The notes below the pieces were generated by a model. The model worked only from the letters and a program-made list of their open reading frames with translations, was not told where the DNA came from and did not search any database. A stretch of DNA of 11,979 nt from Planctomycetota bacterium (GTDB lineage: Bacteria > Planctomycetota > Phycisphaerae > UBA1845 > PWPN01): the NCBI GenBank assembly GCA_016209665.1, contig JACQVT010000761.1:1-11979 (forward strand). Reading direction: 5' to 3'. Made by a program: the position numbers and the translations under genes. Below are positions 1 to 5,881 of the stretch, piece by piece (position 1 is the stretch's first letter; every line of letters starts with the position of its first letter).

Positions 1-37
1 TTCGAGACGCGGGGACACGGCGACGCGGGGCGCTATA

Positions 38-105
38 GACGAGCGGCGGGGTTAATCGCCGCGCATCGCTACGCAGATGCCCGGGGATAAACCCCGCGGC
101 TCGTC
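38..105. repeat. Inverted pair of REP-like palindromes
   Basis: Two 29-bp units, 38-66 and 77-105, lie in inverted orientation around a 10-bp spacer. By eye they match at 25 of 29 positions after reverse complementing; both begin with GACGAGC on their outer side and end with GCAT on the inner side. Each unit also folds on its own: the left one has a perfect GCGGCG/CGCCGC stem, the right one a GGGG/CCCC stem. This looks like a BIME-style arrangement of REP elements. I see no transposase nearby. Which gene it belonged to is unknown, because the window starts here. Confidence 0.75.
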
Positions 106-175
106 TGATGACGGTACGACTTTCCGCTGGACGAAATCAGTCAGCGCTGTGGCGGTACGGGGAGCGGTTCGAGAA

Positions 176-569
176 TCACTTCAGCAGTACGGTGAAGCCG
201 GCCTGCTCGAAGTGATGGTCTCTGGTCAGCGCTTCTACGAGGACTTGTCGTTGCATCACGACGAACGAGAGGCAATCAGTCAAAGACCAGGATTTATCCG
301 GCCGGTCTCGATACAGCTCGATCCCGGCCCGAAATAACTCCTCACTGAAGGGTACAATCTCCACTGCCGAATCGGCGCTGAGGTCGTCAATCATCTCGAG
401 GAACAGGGATCGGTTCGGGGGGCTGGCTGAGGGCATCGCCCAGTTCCGTCAGCACCCAGTTGATGGTGATGAACTCTCCATCGAAGCCCTCGCTGAACTC
501 CGTGGCTTTTTCGTGGCGGTCGTCGTCGGGATTGACCAGGGCCAAGTAGTAACTTGCCTCTGCACCGAG
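176..569 (-). pseudogene. Frameshifted PIN-domain (VapC-type) toxin remnant
   Basis: Two overlapping minus-strand frames together encode one PIN-domain protein. The upstream part, starting near 569, reads EASYYLALVNPDD and then WVLTELGDALSQPP. The downstream part continues NRSLFLEMIDDL, then SWSLTDCLSFVVM and ALTRDHHFEQAGF, which are the C-terminal PIN motifs. The frames join exactly if one C is removed from the run of six (417-422 on the plus strand), giving about 128 residues, a normal PIN length. The first catalytic Asp, usually in a D-(A/T)-S/N-Y context, is Glu here (GAG codon). No good start codon lies close upstream and no antitoxin gene is visible next to it. PIN toxins are Mg2+-dependent RNases that cut RNA. 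This copy is probably dead, although a homopolymer sequencing error could explain the frameshift alone. Confidence 0.75.
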
Positions 570-732
570 GCGATGTTGCTTCGCGGGGGGCTGATCTCGC
601 ACGCCCCTGGGGAGCCTCGGCGCCTGCCCCTGGTCAAATCGGCATTCCCACGCGACAATAAGGTCTGCCGTCATCCTGCCGGGGTGACGTACGGCCGCGA
701 TCCACATATTGCATCGTACTTGAGGGCCGGAC

Positions 733-1503
733 ATGACGTTCTCTGGTCAGACGGTCGTGGTGACCGGGGCCGCCAAGGGGTTGGGGCGGGCGGTGGCGGA
801 GGCGTTTTACCGCGAAGGGGCCGGCGTGGCTCTGCTCGACGTGGACTCGGCCGGCCGGCAGGTGGCCGAGGGGTTTGGCTCGCGGGGCCTGTTCATCCAG
901 TGCGATGTGTCGAGCGGGCCGGCGGTCGAGGCGGCGTTCGCCGACATCCAACGCTGGTTCGGCAACGTCGCCATCCTGGTCAACAACGCCGGCATCCAGG
1001 CCTACGGCAAGGTGAACGACACCACGGAGGCCGAGTGGGACCGCGTGCTCGCCGTCAACCTCAAGAGCGCGTTCCTCTGCGCCCGCCAGGCGATCCCCTC
1101 GATGCTGGCCCGCGGCCAGGGCGTGGTCATCAACGTCGCCAGCGCCCAGAGCTTCATGAGCCAGGCCAACGTCGCCGCCTACACCACCAGCAAGACCGCC
1201 CTGCTGGGCCTCACCCGCAGCATCGCCGTCGATTACGCCCCCAAGGTGCGATGCCTGGCCGTCTGCCCGAGCACGATCGACACGCCCATGCTGCACTGGG
1301 CGATCGAGCAGTCGCCGGAGCCGACGGCCGTCCTTCGCGAGTGCGAGCAGATGCACCCGCTGGGCCGCATCGGCCAACCCGAGGAGGTCGCCGAGCTGAT
1401 CCTGTTCCTGTGCAGCGACAAGGCCTCGTTCATGACCGGCCAGCCGATCCGCATCGACGGCGGCCTGGGCATCACCATCGCCGGGAGCAAGCGCGAGAAG
1501 TGA
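733..1503 (+). CDS. Short-chain dehydrogenase/reductase (classical SDR)
   Basis: Protein of 256 residues, the usual classical SDR size. It shows the full set of family motifs: TGAAKGLG (11-18) for dinucleotide binding, Asp36 at the end of the second strand (which favours NAD over NADP), NNAG (84-87), and the catalytic tetrad Asn109, Ser137, Tyr150 and Lys154 (YTTSK). The C-terminal GRIGQPEEVAELILFLCSD and DGG segments are also typical. It is cytosolic and oxidises or reduces a hydroxyl/keto pair. Next to an acid-sugar dehydratase and an SMP-30 lactonase, a sugar or deoxy-sugar-acid dehydrogenase role is likely, but the substrate is unknown. The ATG at 733 follows a GAGGG Shine-Dalgarno at 722-726. 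Codon use changes inside the gene: roughly the first 68 codons favour G at third positions, the rest favour C. Confidence 0.93.
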   Translation: MTFSGQTVVVTGAAKGLGRAVAEAFYREGAGVALLDVDSAGRQVAEGFGSRGLFIQCDVSSGPAVEAAFADIQRWFGNVAILVNNAGIQAYGKVNDTTEAEWDRVLAVNLKSAFLCARQAIPSMLARGQGVVINVASAQSFMSQANVAAYTTSKTALLGLTRSIAVDYAPKVRCLAVCPSTIDTPMLHWAIEQSPEPTAVLRECEQMHPLGRIGQPEEVAELILFLCSDKASFMTGQPIRIDGGLGITIAGSKREK

Positions 1504-1508
1504 GGACC

Positions 1509-1595
1509 GTGGCCAGTTGACAGTGGTCAGTCGACTCGGTCCCGGGATGAACAACGGACAACTGGCAACGGACCACGGACCACGGACAACGGACC
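1509..1595. repeat. Heptanucleotide repeat array with inverted halves
   Basis: The gap between the SDR and the dehydratase is a 7-bp periodic array. Left units are GTGGCCA, GTTGACA, GTGGTCA and GTCGACT (1509-1536). After 14 less regular bases, the right units are ACAACGG, ACAACTG, GCAACGG, ACCACGG, ACCACGG and ACAACGG (1551-1592), all in one register. The right units resemble the reverse complement of the left ones; for example GCCAGTTG (1512-1519) is a perfect inverse of CAACTGGC (1559-1566). The last unit runs directly into the ATG at 1596, so the dehydratase has no Shine-Dalgarno sequence in the normal position. The same family occurs at 9794-9957. Confidence 0.85.
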
Positions 1596-2939
1596 ATGCG
1601 CATCACCGACATCAAGGCCACCACCGTCACCGTCCCGCTGGAGGCCCCGCTCCGCCACGCCAACGGCGTCCACTGGGGCCGCTTCGTCCGCACCATCGTC
1701 GAGGTCGAAACCGACGAAGGCATCACCGGCCTGGGCGAGATGGGCGGCGGCGGCGAGTCGGCCGAGGCGGCCATCGTCGCCCTCAAACGCTACCTCGTCG
1801 GCCACGATCCGCTCCAGCTCGAGGCGATGTACTGGAAGATCTGCAACCCCACCGCCTCGCTCTACAACAACCGGGCCCAGATGCACGCCGCCCTCGAGTT
1901 CGCCTGCATCGACATTGTCGGCAAAAGGCTCGGCATCCGGGCCTGCGACCTCCTCGGCGGGGCCCTCCGTGAGGAGGTTCCGTTTGCCTCCTATCTGTTC
2001 TTCCGGTATCCATGTGGCACCGGCTTCCAGCCGGTCAATCCGGACCGGCTGGAAGCCGGTCCCACAGAAAGCGACCGGCAAGATGCCGGTGCCACACAGA
2101 ATCACCGGCAGGATGCCGGTGCTACACCTGGCAATGGCGGTGCTACATGCGGCGGCGAGGAGACGCCCGCCGAAATGGTTGCCCACGCGAAGGACCTTGC
2201 CGCCCGGTACGGTTTTACGACGCACAAACTCAAGGCCGGCGTCTTCCCGCCCGACCACGAGATCGAGGTGCTGAAGGCCATCAATGAGGCCCTGCCCGGC
2301 CACCGCGTCCGCATCGACCCCAACGCGGCGTGGAGCGTCGAGGAGTCGATCCGCGTCGGCCGGGCCATCGAGCACCTGCCCAACGACTACTTCGAGGACC
2401 CCTGCTGGGGCATGGAGGGCATGCGGCGGCTCCGCTCGTTCGTTCGCATCCCCCTCGCCACCAACACCATCGTCGTCAACTTCGAGCAGTTGGCGGCGGC
2501 GGTCCGCACGAACGCGATCGACGTGGTCCTGCTGGACACGACCTTCTGGGGCGGCCTCCGCCAGGCCTTCAAGGCCGGCGTCGTCTGCGAGAAGTTCCAG
2601 CTCGGCGTGGCCGTGCACAGCTCCGGCGAACTCGGCATCCAGCTCGCCACCATGCTGCACCTCGGGGCTGCCCTGCCCAACCAGAACTTCGCCGCCGACG
2701 CCCACTACCACCACCTGACCGACGACATCATCAAGGGCGGCAAGATGCCATACCGCAACGGTTGCATCGCGGTACCCAAGGGGCCGGGCCTGGGCGTCGA
2801 ACTCGACCGCGACAAGCTGGCCCAATACGCGGAACTGTACAAACAGCTTGGCGGCTACCCCTACGACCGCGACCCCCAGCGGCCGGAGTGGTTCAGCATC
2901 ACGCCCGAGCGACGCTTCGGGGTACCCAGGAGAAGCTGA
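1596..2939 (+). CDS. Glucarate-dehydratase-like enolase superfamily protein
   Basis: Protein of 447 residues with an N-terminal enolase capping domain (about 1-130) and a C-terminal TIM barrel. Barrel motifs match the glucarate dehydratase group: THKLKAGVF with the K-x-K bases (Lys211, Lys213), metal ligands Asp241 (RIDPNAAWS), Glu267 (FEDPCWG) and Asn290 (LATNTIV), and a general acid/base His341 (AVHSSGELG). The tail [10 protein letters not shown] is also typical. Members abstract the proton alpha to a carboxylate and eliminate water, giving 2-keto-3-deoxy sugar acids; the exact substrate is not clear. Residues about 140-185 are not family sequence: they are the translation of a palindromic repeat cluster inserted in frame. 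Without it the length would be about 401, near the family norm. The ATG at 1596 agrees with the family N-terminus, but no ribosome binding site is present because heptamer repeats fill that space. Confidence 0.9.
   Translation: MRITDIKATTVTVPLEAPLRHANGVHWGRFVRTIVEVETDEGITGLGEMGGGGESAEAAIVALKRYLVGHDPLQLEAMYWKICNPTASLYNNRAQMHAALEFACIDIVGKRLGIRACDLLGGALREEVPFASYLFFRYPCGTGFQPVNPDRLEAGPTESDRQDAGATQNHRQDAGATPGNGGATCGGEETPAEMVAHAKDLAARYGFTTHKLKAGVFPPDHEIEVLKAINEALPGHRVRIDPNAAWSVEESIRVGRAIEHLPNDYFEDPCWGMEGMRRLRSFVRIPLATNTIVVNFEQLAAAVRTNAIDVVLLDTTFWGGLRQAFKAGVVCEKFQLGVAVHSSGELGIQLATMLHLGAALPNQNFAADAHYHHLTDDIIKGGKMPYRNGCIAVPKGPGLGVELDRDKLAQYAELYKQLGGYPYDRDPQRPEWFSITPERRFGVPRRS
2013..2150. repeat. Palindromic repeat cluster inserted in frame in the dehydratase gene
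   Basis: Four 23-bp copies of one family are packed here: 2013-2035 (inverted), 2044-2066, 2074-2096 and 2104-2126, plus a decayed copy at 2128-2147. The first two form an inverted pair with one mismatch around an 8-bp spacer; the later ones are tandem with a 30-bp period. Each has a core of the form ACCGGC-n5-GCCGGT followed by a CCACA-like tail. The insert is about 138 bp, a multiple of three, has no stop in the host frame, and is read as [17 protein letters not shown], then QDAGAT twice and GGAT. Other copies are at 5778-5800 and 8426-8448. Confidence 0.88.
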
Positions 2940-3313
2940 TTCGCTCGGGGGCCGAGGTGCGAGCGATGAGGCATCGATGACGAGGGGCTTCCCCAGGACG
3001 CCAGGCGCGGTTCGATCACCCATCCATCCCGGATGCTGCCATGGAAACCCGCAGCCTCATTGTCACACCGCAAGAACCGCCATTCTCCTACACTGCGCTG
3101 ACGCAGATCCCATGGATCATCGCGAATAACCCATGCACGCCCGATCGACGGGGATCTTTCTCACGAGCCGGATCCTCATCCACGCCTGCCTTCGCCTTGC
3201 AGACTGCCCGCGTCTCGCTACACTCCTGACGGGATGGTAGTCCGCGAGCGAGGTGAGACAGGGCCAGGAGTAGCTACGGCAATGGTTGGAATCGTCAGAA
3301 CCGAGGACGAACC
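2940..3313. other. Gene-free stretch between dehydratase and ATPase gene
   Basis: About 370 bp without a convincing coding region on either strand; open frames here lack motifs and mostly extend from neighbouring-gene shadows. I see small stems only, such as CTGCG-CTGA-CGCAG at 3093-3106, and a weak promoter-like sequence near 3197-3224. The stretch marks the left border of the probably inserted ATPase/effector pair. No target duplications or recombinase sites are apparent. Confidence 0.5.
3197..3224 (+). promoter_or_regulatory. Possible promoter for the ATPase/effector pair
   Basis: TTGCAG (3197-3202) and TACACT (3219-3224) are separated by 16 bp, a weak match to a sigma-70 type promoter about 90 bp before the ATPase start. 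Planctomycete promoters are poorly defined, so this is only a candidate. Confidence 0.22.
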
Positions 3314-4156
3314 ATGATTCGGCTGATCGAGGCCTTGGATTTCCGATGCCTGCGATACGTGCGGCAACCCTTGGAGCCGTTCCATGTGCTTATCGGTCCG
3401 AATGCCAGCGGGAAGACCACGTTCCTGGACGTGATCGGTTTCCTCGGCCGGATGGTGTCCGAGGGGCTGGAGGAGGCGGTCAGCGAGCGGACGCGAAACT
3501 TCGTCGATCTGACGTGGGGACGACAGGGAAGATCGTTCGAGCTTGCCATCGAGGCCAGAATTCCCGAGGACCGAAAGGCAAGATTGAGGAAGGGCTTCGA
3601 CACCATCCGGTACGAGATTAGGATCGGTCAGGACCAGGACACCGCGGAAACGGGTATCCTGGAGGAGAAGGTCCTGCTCAAGCCGCCGACGGTCGTCAAA
3701 CACGATCGACGCCACCTGTTCCCGATCGAGCCGGCCGGCCCCGCCACAATCCTGACGGGTAAGCACCGATACCTGATGCTTCGCTATCAGGGTGGTCTGG
3801 AGGTACCTTCGTGGATGGCATCAGACGGCACACTGCGTCTGCTGGCCCTGACCATACCGGCATACCTGCCCGATTTCAAAGGCATCGCCCTGATCGAGGA
3901 GCCGGAGAACGGGATTCACCCGAGCGCCGTCGAGACCGTATTCCAGTCCCTTTCTTCTGTTTACAACGCTCAGGTACTGCTCGCCACGCACTCGCCGGTG
4001 ATCCTGGGTGTGGCAGACGTGGCTAGAGTGTTGTGCCTCAAAAAGACGCAGACCGGGGTCACGGACATTGTTCGAGGGGACGAGCATCCTGCCCTCAAGA
4101 ACTGGAAAGGCGAAGTGAACCTGAGCGTCCTGTTTGCCGGGGGGGTTCTGGGATGA
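3314..4156 (+). CDS. OLD-like AAA ATPase (AAA_21 type), compact
   Basis: Protein of 280 residues with ABC/SMC-like ATPase motifs: Walker A GPNASGKTT (28-36, Lys34), a signature-like SDGTLRLLAL (170-179), Walker B IALIEEPENGIHP (191-203, Glu195/Glu196) and the H-loop ATHSP (224-228). Such ATPases usually work with a nuclease or other effector, as in OLD, Gabija and related defence systems. Here the partner is the next gene, whose ATG overlaps this stop (ATGA at 4153-4156), so they are co-translated. A GAGGA Shine-Dalgarno lies at 3303-3307. From memory, full relatives are near 400 residues; the usual segment between the N-terminal lobe and the signature region seems absent, with a junction around residues 140-152 (about 3731-3769). 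Codon use is less skewed to C than in the flanking metabolic genes, consistent with transfer. A role in DNA repair rather than defence is also possible. Confidence 0.85.
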   Translation: MIRLIEALDFRCLRYVRQPLEPFHVLIGPNASGKTTFLDVIGFLGRMVSEGLEEAVSERTRNFVDLTWGRQGRSFELAIEARIPEDRKARLRKGFDTIRYEIRIGQDQDTAETGILEEKVLLKPPTVVKHDRRHLFPIEPAGPATILTGKHRYLMLRYQGGLEVPSWMASDGTLRLLALTIPAYLPDFKGIALIEEPENGIHPSAVETVFQSLSSVYNAQVLLATHSPVILGVADVARVLCLKKTQTGVTDIVRGDEHPALKNWKGEVNLSVLFAGGVLG

Positions 4157-4788
4157 GTGCGGGCACGGGGAAGGATTTAGTGATCCTGACCGCAGCTCTG
4201 GACGCGGAGAGCGCCCTCCGCGGCATTTTAGGCCGACATGAGTCCCTCGGCATTCGTGTCCTGTCCCCACATAGAGTTGATGTTTTCCGCCATATTCAGC
4301 ACGACAATGGCTGCTACGGAAACGCCCACGAGTTTCTGCGGCCATTTATCCGAACCCATCGCCACGCGCTCGTGGTCTTCGATCATCACGGTAGTGGACA
4401 TGAGCAGGACTCCGCCGAAGAGATCGAGGTCGAGTTGGAACGACGCTTGTCTGAGACCGGCTGGGACGACCGAAGGGCTGTCATCGTGTTGGATCCCGAA
4501 CTCGAGGCTTGGGTGTGGAGTGATTCGCCCCACGTAGACGATGAACTTGGCTGGGCACAGCAGCAGCCGACGCTGCGGCAGTGGCTGGTCTCCCGTCAGA
4601 TGATGGCGGCCCAGGACGCGAAGCCCGCTGATCCGAAACGAGCGATGCGGATGGCTTTGCGGGAACGCAGCAAACCACCCTCACCTCGCCTGTTCCGCAA
4701 TCTTGCCGAACGCGTGAGCCTGCAACGGTGTCAGGACAGAGCGTTCACGAAGCTCAGGGCGGTTCTTCGGACCTGGTTTGGGCAATGA
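4153..4788 (+). CDS. Putative effector partner of the AAA ATPase (DUF4276/Toprim-like)
   Basis: Protein of 211 residues starting at the ATG that overlaps the ATPase stop; an earlier in-frame start at 4033 would lie inside the ATPase gene and is unlikely. No signal peptide or membrane segment is visible. Conserved-looking acidic sites are Glu19 after a first hydrophobic strand, ALVVFDHHGSG (72-82, Asp77) and VLDPELEAWVWSDSP (112-126, Asp114, Glu116, Glu118). This strand-acid pattern resembles small Toprim-like partners (DUF4276 group) often paired with OLD-like ATPases, and suggests a metal-dependent nuclease; that is inference. I recall similar proteins being named after MAD4 of the methylation-associated defence system, but I cannot confirm it, and no methylase is present here. 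The C-terminal part (150-211) is basic and could bind nucleic acid. Confidence 0.72.
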   Translation: MSAGTGKDLVILTAALDAESALRGILGRHESLGIRVLSPHRVDVFRHIQHDNGCYGNAHEFLRPFIRTHRHALVVFDHHGSGHEQDSAEEIEVELERRLSETGWDDRRAVIVLDPELEAWVWSDSPHVDDELGWAQQQPTLRQWLVSRQMMAAQDAKPADPKRAMRMALRERSKPPSPRLFRNLAERVSLQRCQDRAFTKLRAVLRTWFGQ

Positions 4789-4848
4789 GTCGCAACGAGA
4801 CCGGATGGTGCAGTTGGTTGTGACAAGGGCTCAGCCTGGAGCACTGCC

Positions 4849-5712
4849 ATGCCGATTTCTCTGAAGCGGGCCAGTACCTTCGTCGAAGGCCTCGACCACC
4901 CCGAGTGCATCGCGTTTCATCCCGACGGCAGCCTGTGGGCCGGCGGTGAGGCCGGGCAGATCTACCGCATCTCGCCCGACGGCAAGACCATCGACACCGT
5001 CGCCGGCACCGGCGGCTTCATTCTCGGCCTGGCGTTCGCGCCGGGAGCGGAGTGGCTCGTCGCCTGCGACCTCCGCAAGCAGTGCCTGTGGCGACTCGAC
5101 GTGAAGACTGCCCAGCTCACTGAATTTGCCCGCGGCGTCCCCGGTCATCCGCTCAGCATTCCCAACCACCTCGCCTTCGCCGCTGACGGTGCGCTCTACG
5201 TCACCGACAGTGGCCATTTCCGCCAGGCGGACGGTGCCATTCTGCGTTTTGACGCCGACGGCAGTGGCCGCGGCGGCGTCTGGCATCCCGGCCCCTTCAA
5301 CTTCGCCAACGGCATCGCCCTGCATCCGCGCGACGCCGCTCTTTACGTCGCCTGTACCTGGCTCCCCGGCGTCGAGCGCATCGCTATCCAGCCCGACGGC
5401 TCACCCGGCAAGCGCACCGTCTTCGCCCGCCTCCCCAAGTCCCTGCCCGACGGACTCGCCTTCGACGCCCGCGGCAACCTGTTCGTCTCGTGCTATACGC
5501 CCGCCCGCATCTACCGGATCACGCCCGACCGCAACGTCACCGTGTTCATCGAGGATTGGGAGGCTCACACGCTGTGCAACCCGACGAACATCGCCTTCGG
5601 CGGGGCCGATCGCCGCAACCTCTTCGCCGCCAACCTCGGCCGCTGGCACATCACCCGCATCGACGCAAGGACTCTCGGCGCGCCGCTGGCGAGCATGGCA
5701 ACAAACGAGTAA
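4849..5712 (+). CDS. SMP-30/gluconolactonase-like beta-propeller lactonase
   Basis: Protein of 287 residues, the normal size for a six-bladed SMP-30/gluconolactonase propeller. The repeated blade pattern (HPDGSLWAGGEAGQIYRISPDG; FAADGALYVTDSG; FDARGNLFVSCYTPARIYRITPD) is clear. Residues matching the divalent-metal ligands of the family are Glu19 (HPEC), Asn154 (ANGIAL) and Asp201 (PDGLAF), with Asn106 (PNHLAF) as a likely substrate-site residue. Members hydrolyse aldonolactones to aldonic acids, which would link a sugar dehydrogenase to the acid-sugar dehydratase upstream. No signal peptide is seen, so it is probably cytosolic. The ATG at 4849 has GGAG at 4838-4841. Its codon use (strongly C-ending) matches the dehydratase, suggesting the two were neighbours before the ATPase pair arrived. 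Strictosidine-synthase-like or other propeller functions are less likely. Confidence 0.88.
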   Translation: MPISLKRASTFVEGLDHPECIAFHPDGSLWAGGEAGQIYRISPDGKTIDTVAGTGGFILGLAFAPGAEWLVACDLRKQCLWRLDVKTAQLTEFARGVPGHPLSIPNHLAFAADGALYVTDSGHFRQADGAILRFDADGSGRGGVWHPGPFNFANGIALHPRDAALYVACTWLPGVERIAIQPDGSPGKRTVFARLPKSLPDGLAFDARGNLFVSCYTPARIYRITPDRNVTVFIEDWEAHTLCNPTNIAFGGADRRNLFAANLGRWHITRIDARTLGAPLASMATNE

Positions 5713-5881
5713 TCGCGATGGGCCTGCGTAGCGCTGCCAACACAGCTTGTGGGGCCGGCTTGCGGATGGTCGATCGGACCGGCAAGATGCCGGTCCCACA
5801 CGGAGCGACCGGTGAGCACTCGCTTGCACTTCGTGCTGGTACATGATTCGTCCTGCGTTCCCACTTGGACGGTCGTGACGA
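5713..5881. repeat. Repeat-filled gap between convergent genes
   Basis: The lactonase and the esterase/GDPD gene converge here. A good 23-bp copy of the ACCGGC-n5-GCCGGT family sits at 5778-5800. A degenerate inverted partner begins near 5748 (TGTGGGGCCGGCT). A second short element at 5812-5842 has an internal AGCAC...GTGCT inverted match and resembles another sequence I associate with planctomycete genomes (from memory). These stems could end transcription in both directions, but no T-run follows them. Confidence 0.6.

Noticed and set aside
570..732. Antitoxin gene upstream of the PIN remnant
   Set aside because: No short frame with DNA-binding features (AbrB, ribbon-helix-helix) is seen on the minus strand; the stretch is GC-rich with small stems only.
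634..1554. Long open frame on the minus strand opposite the SDR gene
   Set aside because: It mirrors the SDR codons, has low-complexity Arg/Ala/Gly-rich sequence and no family motifs. High GC gives such frames by chance.
2013..2126. CRISPR array
   Set aside because: Repeats are palindromic, mostly 7-8 bp or so apart, in both orientations and inside a coding frame. There are no spacers of normal length and no cas genes.
1527..3023. 498-codon frame on the minus strand opposite the dehydratase gene
   Set aside because: Its composition follows the antisense of the dehydratase and the repeat cluster; no recognisable domain and no ribosome binding site.
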